Of a stretch of 37,956 bases of DNA, positions 1 to 8,656 are shown in pieces. The translations under genes were made by a program, and so were the position numbers. Source of the DNA: CADEEN01 sp035716845 (GTDB lineage: Bacteria > Pseudomonadota > Gammaproteobacteria > Burkholderiales > Burkholderiaceae_C); the NCBI GenBank assembly GCA_035716845.1, contig DASTJE010000217.1:1-37956 (forward strand), written 5' to 3'. Every line of letters starts with the position of its first letter. Position 1 is the first letter of the stretch. Under the pieces are notes generated by a model, which saw nothing but the letters and a program-made list of their open reading frames with translations, did not search any database and was not told the origin of the DNA.

Positions 1-1
1 G

Positions 2-757
2 CTCGGCACCTACCGCCACATCACGGCGCCGGAGTGCCGCCAGTTCCTGTTGCGCCAGGCCTTCGAAGAGGCGATCCACACGCATGCCTACCAGTACATC
101 GTCGAGTCGCTCGCGCTCGACGAGAGCGAGATCTTCAACGCCTACCACGAGGTGGCGTCGATCCGCGACAAGGACGAGTTCCTGATCCCGTTCATCGACG
201 CGATCATGGATCCGAACTTCAAGACGGGCACGCTCGAGGCTGACCAGACGCTGCTCAAGAGCCTGATCGTCTTCGCCTGCCTGATGGAAGGCCTGTTCTT
301 CTACGTCGGCTTCACGCAGATCCTCGCGCTGGGCCGCCAGAACAAGATGACCGGTGCCGCCGAGCAGTACCAGTACATCCTGCGGGATGAGTCCATGCAC
401 TGCAATTTCGGCATCGATCTCATCAACGCGCTCAAACTGGAAAACCCGCAACTCTGGACGCCGCAGTTCAAGGCCGAGATCCGCGCCCTCTTCGAGAAGG
501 CCGTGGAACTCGAGTACCGCTACGCCGAGGACACCATGCCTCGCGGCGTGCTGGGCCTGAACGCATCCATGTTCAAGGGCTACCTGCGCTACATCGCCAA
601 TCGGCGAGCCACGCAGATCGGCCTGGAGGCGCTCTTCCCGAACGAGGAAAACCCGTTCCCGTGGATGAGCGAAATGATCGACCTGAAAAAGGAGCGCAAC
701 TTTTTCGAAACCCGCGTCATCGAGTACCAAAGCGGTGGCGCACTGAGCTGGGACTGA
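2..757 (+). CDS. nrdB: Ribonucleoside-diphosphate reductase, beta subunit (class Ia), 3' part
   Basis: This is the radical-generating small subunit that works with NrdA to reduce ribonucleoside diphosphates to deoxyribonucleotides in the cytoplasm. The reading frame is open to the left edge, so the start lies outside the window; 251 C-terminal residues remain. In the visible part, E23-A-I-H26 supplies two diiron ligands, and Y30, seven residues after that Glu, sits where the radical Tyr122 of E. coli NrdB is. The later ligands are the Glu in LMEGLFF and the Glu and His in RDESMH. The protein ends in GALSWD, a normal C-terminus. No terminator with a T-run follows within the 212 bases before the histone-like gene. 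Identification is secure from these motifs. Confidence 0.95.
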   Translation, partial: LGTYRHITAPECRQFLLRQAFEEAIHTHAYQYIVESLALDESEIFNAYHEVASIRDKDEFLIPFIDAIMDPNFKTGTLEADQTLLKSLIVFACLMEGLFFYVGFTQILALGRQNKMTGAAEQYQYILRDESMHCNFGIDLINALKLENPQLWTPQFKAEIRALFEKAVELEYRYAEDTMPRGVLGLNASMFKGYLRYIANRRATQIGLEALFPNEENPFPWMSEMIDLKKERNFFETRVIEYQSGGALSWD

Positions 758-969
758 ACGCACGGGCCCGCAGAGGCCTGGCAAAGGTTCCGGTGTGCAA
801 GGTCAAGATCCGCGGTGACGGCATCGTCCAGCCATAAGGGACGAGCCGCCCCGCCCCAGGGTTCATCGCCCGACACGTGCCGACAACTCCAACGGCACGG
901 CCGAAGCGATGAATGGCCCGGCAGCATGAGTTGCCGGGTGTCTCTCGCAACTTGATCAAGGAGATTGTC
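758..969 (+). promoter_or_regulatory. Non-coding gap and structured leader before the histone-like gene
   Basis: These 212 bases between nrdB and the histone-like gene hold no convincing gene. Two perfect 7-base-pair hairpins can be drawn: 876-882 with 893-899 (10-base loop) and 917-923 with 932-938 (8-base loop). Neither is followed by a run of T, so they do not look like terminators. A good ribosome binding site, AAGGAG at 958-963, stands 6 bases before the ATG at 970. I could not recognise a convincing -35/-10 pair. A structured 5' leader is an inference. Confidence 0.35.
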
Positions 970-1374
970 ATGGCAACTGCGAAGAAGGCTCCGGCCAAGA
1001 AGGCTGCAGCGAAGAAACCGGCCGCCAAGAAGGCTGCCGCGAAGAAGCCGGCCGCCAAGAAGGCACCGGCCAAGAAGCCGGCCGCCAAGAAGGCGGCAGC
1101 GAAGAAGCCCGCGGCGAAGAAGCCTGCGGCCAAGAAGGCCGCCAAGCCGGCGGCCAAGAAGGCCGCGAAGAAGGCTGCGCCCAAGAAGGCTGCTGCCAAG
1201 AAGGCCAAGCCCGCGGCCAAGAAGGCTGCGAAGAAGCCTGCCGCCAAGAAGGCCAAGCCGGCTGCTGCGGCCCCTGCGCCTGCTGCGGCTCCTGCAGCCC
1301 CTGCGGCCCCTGCCGCCAAGACGACGCTGAGCCCCGCGGCCGCATGGCCGTTCCCGTCGGGCAACAAGCCCTGA
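970..1374 (+). CDS. Histone H1-like DNA-binding protein (Lys/Ala/Pro-rich)
   Basis: A 134-residue, extremely basic protein. About 100 residues are near-repeats of AAKKP, AAKKA and APAKK, followed by an Ala/Pro linker and a distinct tail ending in AAWPFPSGNKP. It resembles the C-terminal arm of eukaryotic histone H1 and the H1-like nucleoid proteins of Bordetella and other Burkholderiales, which bind DNA without sequence specificity and condense it. Such a repeat has no globular fold of its own. The start at 970 is chosen because AAGGAG lies 6 bases upstream and the repeat begins at once; an in-frame start at 913 has no such site. Lysine is coded almost only by AAG, giving a tandem purine-rich repeat in the DNA. 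A strong intrinsic terminator follows 22 bases after the stop, so it is probably a single-gene transcript or the end of the nrdB one. Confidence 0.9.
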   Translation: MATAKKAPAKKAAAKKPAAKKAAAKKPAAKKAPAKKPAAKKAAAKKPAAKKPAAKKAAKPAAKKAAKKAAPKKAAAKKAKPAAKKAAKKPAAKKAKPAAAAPAPAAAPAAPAAPAAKTTLSPAAAWPFPSGNKP

Positions 1375-1396
1375 TCCAGGCTCGGGTCTGAAGTGA

Positions 1397-1427
1397 AGAA
1401 CCCGGCCTCGGCCGGGTTCTCTTTTTT
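1397..1427 (+). terminator. Rho-independent terminator of the histone-like gene
   Basis: A perfect 10-base-pair stem pairs 1397-1406 with 1411-1420 around a 4-base loop and is followed by CTTTTTT. The stem is GC-rich in the middle. The opposite side has no comparable A-run, so it should act mainly on the plus strand. Confidence 0.9.
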
Positions 1428-1445
1428 CTGCCGACGCTCCCTCGC

Positions 1446-1817
1446 TCAGCGCTCGAGGGTCTGGGTGTCGGCAAAGGCCTGCAGTGTGGAGTGGCGCGGC
1501 AAGATGATCGTCTTGTCCTCGGCGCTTGCCTGCTTGAGCGACTCCTCCGCCCGTGCGGTGCGCTCGCGCCTCTCGTCCTCCGCGCTGCGGCGCGTGAGCT
1601 GCTTGCGCAGTTCGTCGATGGCCTGGTTGAGCTTGGCGACCTGCTCGCGCGCCTGGGTCGAGCGTTCGATGGCACCCGCCCGCGCCTGCTCCGAGCGCAC
1701 GAGCCGGTCATTCAGGCGCGTGATCGTGCGGCGCAGGAACCAATGGCAACTCGCGGCACCGAGCGCCGCGCCGGCCAACAGCGCGCTGGCGATCCAGATC
1801 CAGTGAACAGCGTTCAT
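1446..1817 (-). CDS. Small membrane-anchored coiled-coil protein, unknown function
   Basis: A 123-residue protein I cannot assign to a known function. Residues about 5-26 form one hydrophobic helix (IWIASALLAGAALGAAS), followed by a charged, heptad-like region (about 35-95) rich in Arg, Glu, Gln and Ala, probably a cytoplasmic coiled coil. The tail is polar. It faces the histone-like gene tail to tail and lies 60 bases beyond the start of the PfkB gene's downstream end. The length and regular codon use support a real gene. The single anchor plus coiled coil suggests a structural or scaffolding role, which is only inference. Confidence 0.65.
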   Translation of the reverse strand: MNAVHWIWIASALLAGAALGAASCHWFLRRTITRLNDRLVRSEQARAGAIERSTQAREQVAKLNQAIDELRKQLTRRSAEDERRERTARAEESLKQASAEDKTIILPRHSTLQAFADTQTLER

Positions 1818-1877
1818 CGCCCGAGTTCTTTCGGCCCCTTCCGGCCGGCACTTTAGCGGCCACGACGCCGATCCGCC

Positions 1878-2798
1878 TCACCCGAGGCCCTGGATGTCAC
1901 ACACCGACGCGTCAAAGCGGTGATTTTGCCCACCACGCTGGGCGATCTTCAGCGCTCCGAGGCGGTTGCCCAGCGCCGCGGCCCGCTCCAGCGACCACCC
2001 GCGCTCGAGACCGAACAACAGCCCCGCGCGGAAAGCGTCGCCGCACCCCGTCGGATCGACCACATCGGACGCTGTCACGCCGGGTACGCGGCTCGAGCGG
2101 CCGCCTTGCCAGATCTCGCATCCCTCGGCACCGAGCGTGACCACGATGCCCTGCAGGCCGGGAGTGCACGACAGCGCTGCCAGGTCGGCACCGATGCGCT
2201 CCGTCAGCATGCGGCCCTCGTAGTCGTTCACGGCCACCCAGCGCGCGCGCTCGACGAAACGCAGCAGCGCCGCGCCGTCGAACATCGGCAGTTGCTGGCC
2301 GGGGTCGAAGATGAACGGGATACCCGCCGCATGCATCTGCTCGGCATGCACCAGCATCGCCTCGCGACCGTCCGGCGCGATGATGCCGATCGCCAGATCG
2401 CCGCGCGCGGGGATCGACGCCAGGTGCGAATTGCTCATCGCGCCCGGGTGGAAGGCGGTGATCTGGTTGTTGTCGGCGTCGGTGATGATGATCGCCTGCG
2501 CCGTGTACTGCTCCGGGTCCACGTACACGGCGCCGGTGTCGATGCCCAGGCCGCGGAAGCGCTCCAGATAGCCGCCGCCATCGCTGCCGAGCGCGGCCAG
2601 CACCACGGGTTCGCCGCCCAGCAGCTTCAGGCTGTAGGCGATGTTGCCGGCACAGCCGCCGAACTCACGCCTGAGCGTAGGCACGAGGAAGGACACGTTG
2701 AGGATGTGCACCTGCTCGGCCAGGATCTGGTCGCTGAAGCGGCCGTGGAAGTTGGTGATGGTGTCGAAGGCGAGCGATCCGCAGACGAGGGCTGGCAT
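1878..2798 (-). CDS. PfkB-family sugar or nucleoside kinase (adenosine kinase-like)
   Basis: A 306-residue ribokinase-fold kinase that should transfer phosphate from ATP to a sugar or nucleoside hydroxyl in the cytoplasm. The N-terminal signature GGCAGN (residues 47-52) and the C-terminal signature DPTGCGDAF (248-256), with catalytic Asp254, are both intact. The sequence around FHPGAMSNSH resembles the adenosine-kinase-like group often found in Burkholderiales, but the substrate cannot be fixed from the sequence. It is the last gene of the long minus-strand run, 7 bases after the zinc-ribbon gene, so it is probably co-transcribed with it. No terminator was found in the 60 bases downstream. 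Confidence 0.85.
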   Translation of the reverse strand: MPALVCGSLAFDTITNFHGRFSDQILAEQVHILNVSFLVPTLRREFGGCAGNIAYSLKLLGGEPVVLAALGSDGGGYLERFRGLGIDTGAVYVDPEQYTAQAIIITDADNNQITAFHPGAMSNSHLASIPARGDLAIGIIAPDGREAMLVHAEQMHAAGIPFIFDPGQQLPMFDGAALLRFVERARWVAVNDYEGRMLTERIGADLAALSCTPGLQGIVVTLGAEGCEIWQGGRSSRVPGVTASDVVDPTGCGDAFRAGLLFGLERGWSLERAAALGNRLGALKIAQRGGQNHRFDASVCDIQGLG

Positions 2799-2805
2799 GG
2801 TGGGG

Positions 2806-3798
2806 TCAGGGGTAGAAGAGTTCGATCGTGTAGCCCGCCACGCGGCGCGTCCCGACGTCGATCACGGCCGTCAGGTTCAGCTCGCCGCCCGGGCTCAGGC
2901 GGGGTGCGGTGCCGGGTCCGAAGTCCGCGACCGTCAGCACGCGCCGCACGACGGTGTCGCCCGCGCTGTCGGTCAGCGCCAGGTCCAGCGCCGGGCTCAG
3001 CACGGCCATGGCGTCGCGGTTGCGCAGCGACACCTGCAATTGATAGTGGTCGCTGCCCTCGAGTCGGGTGAGCGCGCTGCTTTCCACCGCCAGCGCCTCG
3101 ATGTGGCGCGGCGCCTCCACCACGCAGCCCAGCACATCGCACAGCGACACGAGGGCCTGCGCGGCCTGCGGCCATCGGGCCGACAGCACGTCGCGGCGTT
3201 GCACGACCCACTGTGCCGCGAGCAGCAGCGCGAGCAGGGTTGCCGCGACACCGAGGCTGGCACGCACGCGGGGCCGCTGCCAGTCCGCCGCCCGCTGAGC
3301 GTCGCGCAGGAAGCGCGCCGTCGTGGCCGTGTCGTCGGGCGCTGCCAGGGCGGCCGCCTCGGCGAGTTCACTGTCGGTGGCTTCGAGTTGGCTGGGCGTG
3401 GCCTCGTCCCCGAGCCGCGAGTCGTCGGCGAACGGAATCGGCACCGGGGCCTGTGCATCCTCGCGCGGCAGGAGCTGCGTTTCCGTGGCGTCGAAGTCCG
3501 ACACGACATCGGCCGCATCAACAGGATTCGCGGGCTCGGGCTCCCGGGCGGCCGGCGCATCGGTGCGCGCCTCGAGTGACGTGCCGTCGTCGGCTGGCCG
3601 TGGCGAGGGGGCCTCGGCGGGGCCGAGCGGCGTCGAGCCGGAGATCGGGCCTTCGCGATCGAGGTCGAAAAGGCCCTCGAGTGCATTGAAGACCTGGCCG
3701 CAGCGGCCGCAGCGCACCCAGCCCTCGGAGACCTTCAGCTGATCCTGCACGACGCGGAACGTCGTCTCGCAATGGGCACACCGCGTCGCGAGGCTCAT
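2806..3798 (-). CDS. Zinc-ribbon membrane protein with DUF3426
   Basis: A 330-residue protein of unknown function. A zinc ribbon at the N-terminus uses C7, C10, C30 and C33 (CxxC, 19 residues, CxxC), as in the MJ0042-type finger. An acidic, Pro/Ala-rich linker (about 45-170) is probably disordered. One transmembrane helix follows (about 180-199), and a C-terminal DUF3426 domain (about 200-328) should lie outside the membrane. The start at 3798 is set by the zinc ribbon and by an ATGA overlap with the prmA stop, which implies translational coupling. The pairing prmA-DUF3426 is common in beta- and gammaproteobacteria. An envelope or regulatory role is likely but unproven. Confidence 0.85.
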   Translation of the reverse strand: MSLATRCAHCETTFRVVQDQLKVSEGWVRCGRCGQVFNALEGLFDLDREGPISGSTPLGPAEAPSPRPADDGTSLEARTDAPAAREPEPANPVDAADVVSDFDATETQLLPREDAQAPVPIPFADDSRLGDEATPSQLEATDSELAEAAALAAPDDTATTARFLRDAQRAADWQRPRVRASLGVAATLLALLLAAQWVVQRRDVLSARWPQAAQALVSLCDVLGCVVEAPRHIEALAVESSALTRLEGSDHYQLQVSLRNRDAMAVLSPALDLALTDSAGDTVVRRVLTVADFGPGTAPRLSPGGELNLTAVIDVGTRRVAGYTIELFYP

Positions 3799-4682
3799 GG
3801 CGCCGTGGCGGTCATCAGGATCCAACCGTCGAGCGCGTCGGTCACGTCGAGCTCGACTGCCGGCGCGTAGGCGGCACGCAGTTCGTCGGCCTGGCGTTCG
3901 AGGATGCCGGCCAGCACGAGGTGGGCGCCCGGCGCCAGGTGGCGGACGAGCAAGGGCGCCAGCAGCGTGAGCGGCTTGGCCAGGATGTTGGCGAGCAGCA
4001 GGTCGTATCGACCGTGTGCCAATTCGGGGGGGCCGGCGCGCAGCGACACGCCGTTGGCCCGCGCGTTGGCACGCGTGGCGTCGATTGCCGCCACGTCGAT
4101 GTCCACCGCATCGACCTCGCGCGCGCCGTGCAGGGCAGCTCCGATGGCCAGGATGCCCGAGCCGCAGCCGTAGTCGAGCACGCGCGGCCACGGGCGTGCG
4201 TGAGTCGCGATCCAGCGCAGGCACATCCGGGTCGTCGGGTGCGTGCCGGTGCCGAAGGCCAGTCCGGGGTCGAGTCGGATCACGCGCTCGGCGCTCGCCG
4301 CAGGTTCGTGCCAGCTCGGCACGATCCAGAACGTGGGCGTCACCTCGACCGGGCCGAACTGGGCCTGCGTGATGCGCACCCAATCGGCGTCGGGCACGTG
4401 GTGCAGGCCCTGCAACCGCACGCTTCGCGCCCACTCCTGCGCCATCAGCAAGGTGGCGGCTTCGGTGGCGACGGCCTCGTCGGTGAACAGGGCACGAATC
4501 GTCGAGTGCTGCCAGGCCGGGCGTGGCGCTGGCAGTCCGGGTTCCCCGAACAGGGCTGCCTCGGAGGCACTGCCGGCATCGGCATCCTCGACCGATACCG
4601 ACAGCGCGTCCAGGTCGTTCATCAGCGCCTCGGAGACGGCCTCGACGAGGGCCTCGTCCGCCTGCAGCACCAGCTCGTGCAT
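3795..4682 (-). CDS. prmA: Ribosomal protein L11 methyltransferase
   Basis: PrmA trimethylates ribosomal protein L11 using S-adenosylmethionine. The product has 295 residues, close to the E. coli length of 293. The family-specific N-terminal domain is followed by the loop DPGLAFGTGTHPTT (138-151), the AdoMet motif VLDYGCGSG (168-176), an acidic residue in the second strand (DAVDID) and the NILAKPL motif near 232, which matches the substrate motif of this family. The start at 4682 gives the usual N-terminus; frames further upstream run antisense through accC. It lies 14 bases after accC and overlaps the next gene by 4 bases. The accB-accC-prmA order is widely conserved. Confidence 0.95.
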   Translation of the reverse strand: MHELVLQADEALVEAVSEALMNDLDALSVSVEDADAGSASEAALFGEPGLPAPRPAWQHSTIRALFTDEAVATEAATLLMAQEWARSVRLQGLHHVPDADWVRITQAQFGPVEVTPTFWIVPSWHEPAASAERVIRLDPGLAFGTGTHPTTRMCLRWIATHARPWPRVLDYGCGSGILAIGAALHGAREVDAVDIDVAAIDATRANARANGVSLRAGPPELAHGRYDLLLANILAKPLTLLAPLLVRHLAPGAHLVLAGILERQADELRAAYAPAVELDVTDALDGWILMTATAP

Positions 4683-4696
4683 CGCCGCCGCCGGGC

Positions 4697-6046
<1,350 letters not shown>

Positions 6047-6053
6047 CGGTGCC

Positions 6054-6539
6054 TCAGCCGTGCCGGTCGATCACGAACAGCGGCTGCCCGAACTCGACGG
6101 CCTGGCCGTTCTCGACCAGCACCTTGGCGATCGTGCCGCCCAGATCGGCCTCGATCTCGTTCATGATCTTCATGGCCTCGATGATGCACAGCGCGTCGCC
6201 GGCCTTGATGGTCTGGCCCACCTCGGCCAACGGCTTGCCGCCCGGCGTTGCCGCGCGGTAGAACGTGCCCACCATCGGCGACTTGACCAGATGGCCGTCG
6301 TCCGCCGGCGGTTCTGCGTTCGCCATGCCGGCAGGCGTCGCCGCGGCCTCGGCCGGCGAGGCTGCCGGCGAGGGTGTGGCAGGCGCAGCCGCCGGCGCGG
6401 CCATCATCACCGGCGCCATCGCCGCGGCGGCGGTCGACTTGACGATGCGTACCTTGCCGTCGGCTTCGGTGATCTCGAGTTCCGAGATGTTCGATTCCGA
6501 GACGAGGTCTACCAACGTTTTCAGTTTGCGAAGGTCCAT
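6054..6539 (-). CDS. accB: Acetyl-CoA carboxylase, biotin carboxyl carrier protein
   Basis: AccB carries the biotin that AccC carboxylates. The protein has 161 residues: an N-terminal helical segment (1-36), an Ala/Pro-rich flexible linker (about 37-80) and a biotinyl domain (about 84-161) with the attachment site EAMKIMN, biotin on Lys124. The start at 6539 gives the normal MDLRKLK beginning. The 175-base gap upstream to the TlpA-type gene probably holds the operon promoter. The best pair I can see there, reading on the minus strand, is TTGCAC, 16 bases, GATACG, which is weak. In many Burkholderiales aroQ sits just before accB; it does not here. Confidence 0.97.
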   Translation of the reverse strand: MDLRKLKTLVDLVSESNISELEITEADGKVRIVKSTAAAAMAPVMMAAPAAAPATPSPAASPAEAAATPAGMANAEPPADDGHLVKSPMVGTFYRAATPGGKPLAEVGQTIKAGDALCIIEAMKIMNEIEADLGGTIAKVLVENGQAVEFGQPLFVIDRHG

Positions 6540-6714
6540 AGCGAGGTCTTTTCGTCCGACAACGTGTCCCGAGCGGGTCGATGCGTGCAACGGCGCCCAA
6601 CTTGTTGCGTATCGGCGGCTTCTTGCCTGGTGCAAGGGGTCAAACCAAGGGCGCGCCAGGGAGGGAACTCTACGCGATTTACCTGCACTTGCGGCGAATT
6701 CGGACGATTTTGGC

Positions 6715-7302
6715 TTAAGAAATACCCGAAACCCAGCTGACGAGCTGCTCGAAACGGGTTTCGCCGGCATGACTCCGGACGATCCGTCCGCTGCGCTCGT
6801 AGATCACCGTGAACGGCAGACCACCGGCCTCGTTGCCGAGCTGGCGCGAGAGCTCGATGCCCGCGAAGCCGGCCAGCGCGATGTCGAAGCTCACCGGCAC
6901 GCGTGCCAGGAACGCCTGCACCGCCTGAGGCTTGTCCGCAGCGATGCCCACCACGCGCCAGCCGATGGACCGGAACTCGCGCTGGAAACGGTCCAGTGCC
7001 GGCATCTCCCGCAGGCACGGCGGACACCACGTGGCCCAGAAGTTCAGCACCACCGGCTGGCCGAGGTACGGTGCCATCGACAGTCGGCTGCCGTCGGGCC
7101 TGTCGAAGCTGAGCGACCACGGGGGCCCGGACGCGGCGTCGCCATGCGGCTTGCCGCCCAGCCACTGGACCGCCACGCCGGCCCCGACGGCCAGCGCGGC
7201 AGTGGCGCCCAGCACACGCCGGCGCCCCAGCGGCATCGCGCGCTCGCGCGCCGGCTCGCCGAGGCCGTGTGCGGGACCGGGATCCTGCGGGTCGGCGCTC
7301 AT
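6715..7302 (-). CDS. TlpA-type thiol:disulfide oxidoreductase, membrane-anchored
   Basis: A 195-residue thioredoxin-fold protein that should reduce disulfides in the periplasm, for example during cytochrome c or copper-centre assembly. A basic stretch (RRR, 27-29) and a hydrophobic helix (about 30-48) give a single N-terminal anchor. The thioredoxin domain carries WCPPC at 92-96 and the cis-proline loop GGLPFT near 166. The start at 7302 is supported by an ATGA overlap with the stop of the gene before it; a start at Met23 would give a more usual short signal anchor and cannot be excluded. Physiological partner unknown. Confidence 0.88.
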   Translation of the reverse strand: MSADPQDPGPAHGLGEPARERAMPLGRRRVLGATAALAVGAGVAVQWLGGKPHGDAASGPPWSLSFDRPDGSRLSMAPYLGQPVVLNFWATWCPPCLREMPALDRFQREFRSIGWRVVGIAADKPQAVQAFLARVPVSFDIALAGFAGIELSRQLGNEAGGLPFTVIYERSGRIVRSHAGETRFEQLVSWVSGIS

Positions 7303-7898
7303 TGCGGGTCCGCCTCCAGCAGGCGCCGCAGGGCCTGCAGGTCGCCGCGCCAGCTGCGGCCGCGGCTGTCGGGCTTGAGTGCCCCGCGCAGCGCGTCATG
7401 GTCGTGCACGGCCAGAAAGAGGGTCACGGGGCCGCCACCGGAGGGGGGGCGGTCGGCGATGACCAGGGTGGCCTGCGGCTCGCCGGGTCCGCCGTGTCCA
7501 CTGCCGCGGGCGTCGTAGGTGACGTGCAGGTTGAGCAGCGCGATCTCCGGGGACTTGGGATCGTCGGCGTAGAGGTCGAGGTGGATCGCCGACAGGCGCG
7601 TGGCCGTGCCGCGCCATACCGCACCGCCAAGGTGAGGCCTGAAATCGGCCAGCCGCTCCATCCAGCGCAGTGCCAGCCCGCGCAGCGCGCGCAGCTCGGT
7701 CGGCTGCGAGTCGGCGTGGAACAGCGCGAGCTCCTCGCGCACCGCGTCTTCCACCGCTTCGTTGCTCGGCAGTTCCGGCCGGCGCGCCGAGGGGCTGAGC
7801 GCGCGCGCGGCCTTGCGCTTCGCGGCCGCGTACTCCAGGCCCTCCTCGACGACCAGGCGCGCGGCCGCGTGGGCCAGCTCCAGCGTGAGCGCGTTCAC
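7299..7898 (-). CDS. Conserved-looking protein of unknown function, possible degenerate nucleotidyltransferase fold
   Basis: A 199-residue protein I do not recognise with confidence. It uses a GTG start overlapping the mtgA stop (GTGA) and its stop overlaps the TlpA-type start (ATGA), so it is translated within the operon. The N-terminal 60 residues look helical. The core (about 90-140) has GAVWRGTATRLS, then AIHLDLY and ADDPKSPEIALL. The spacing of Gly-Thr, Ser and the hydrophobic-acidic strand recalls the minimal nucleotidyltransferase pattern G[ST]...SDIDL, but the usual Asp-x-Asp is not preserved. No signal peptide or membrane helix is seen. The fold suggestion is inference. Confidence 0.7.
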   Translation of the reverse strand: MNALTLELAHAAARLVVEEGLEYAAAKRKAARALSPSARRPELPSNEAVEDAVREELALFHADSQPTELRALRGLALRWMERLADFRPHLGGAVWRGTATRLSAIHLDLYADDPKSPEIALLNLHVTYDARGSGHGGPGEPQATLVIADRPPSGGGPVTLFLAVHDHDALRGALKPDSRGRSWRGDLQALRRLLEADPQ

Positions 7899-8656
7899 GG
7901 CAGCTCGACGTCGCCCATGCGCGCGACGATCGTGGCGGCACGGTCGGCCAGGTAGGCCGAGCCCATGCGTTGCTCGTAGCGCTTCGGCGCCGGCAGCATG
8001 ACGGCCAGGCGCGCGGCCGGCCAATCGCCCAGACGCGCCGCATCGGTGCGGAAGTAGTGGCGCGACGCGGCCTGGGCGCCAAAGAGGCCTTCGCCCCATT
8101 CCACGTGGTTCAGGTAGATCTCCAGGATGCGCCGCTTCGACAGCAGGGCCTCGAGCGCCAGTGTGAGCACAAACTCCTGGGCCTTGCGCACCACTGTGCG
8201 CTCGCCGGACAGGAACAGGTTCTTGGCCAGCTGCTGGGTGATCGTCGAGCCGCCCACCAGCTTTGCGGGCCGAGCCGCCACGCCCGGCCGGCGCGCGGCC
8301 TGCGGCTGGCGCCGCGCGGCCTGGGCCTCGGCGCGCTGGTTGCGTTCCCAGGCCTTTTCCATCGCCTCCCAGTCGACGCCGCCATGCTCGACGAAGGCGG
8401 CATCCTCGCTGGCGATCACCGCCCGCTTCAGGCTGGCTGCGATGCGCGTGTCGTCGACCCACTGCTGGCTCCAGGCGATGCGGTGCTTGTCGAGCAGCAG
8501 CCGCCAGGCCTCGCTGCGCTGGAAGGTCGTCGATGCCGGATCGACCACCGCCATCAGCGCGATGCGGCCGACGAAGTAGGCCTGCAGCGCCAGCGTGCAC
8601 AAGGCCAGCAGGGCGAGCATCCGCCCGACGTGGCGCAGTGTCGACGTGATCTTCAT
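7895..8656 (-). CDS. mtgA: Monofunctional biosynthetic peptidoglycan transglycosylase
   Basis: MtgA polymerises lipid II into glycan strands at the periplasmic face of the inner membrane. The 253-residue protein (E. coli 242) has one N-terminal membrane helix (about 12-37) and a family GT51 domain. Catalytic Glu84 lies in ASEDAAF, the GGSTITQQLAKNLFLS motif spans 135-150, and the second active-site Glu is Glu170 in ALEALLSKRRILEIYLN. Residues about 107-132 form an Arg/Gln/Ala-rich insertion before the GGSTITQQ motif. The start at 8656 overlaps the stop of the TonB-type gene (ATGA). aroE, which often lies between these two genes in relatives, is missing. Confidence 0.95.
   Translation of the reverse strand: MKITSTLRHVGRMLALLALCTLALQAYFVGRIALMAVVDPASTTFQRSEAWRLLLDKHRIAWSQQWVDDTRIAASLKRAVIASEDAAFVEHGGVDWEAMEKAWERNQRAEAQAARRQPQAARRPGVAARPAKLVGGSTITQQLAKNLFLSGERTVVRKAQEFVLTLALEALLSKRRILEIYLNHVEWGEGLFGAQAASRHYFRTDAARLGDWPAARLAVMLPAPKRYEQRMGSAYLADRAATIVARMGDVELP

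Noticed and set aside
717..1367. Minus-strand open frame rich in Ala and Phe across the histone-like gene
   Set aside because: It is the complement of the AAG/GCC repeat, which gives Phe/Ala/Leu repeats automatically; the plus strand has the ribosome site, start and terminator.
2806..4434. Longer version of the zinc-ribbon protein, starting inside prmA
   Set aside because: The extra 212 residues are Arg-rich and out of frame within prmA; the ATGA overlap and zinc ribbon fix the start at 3798.
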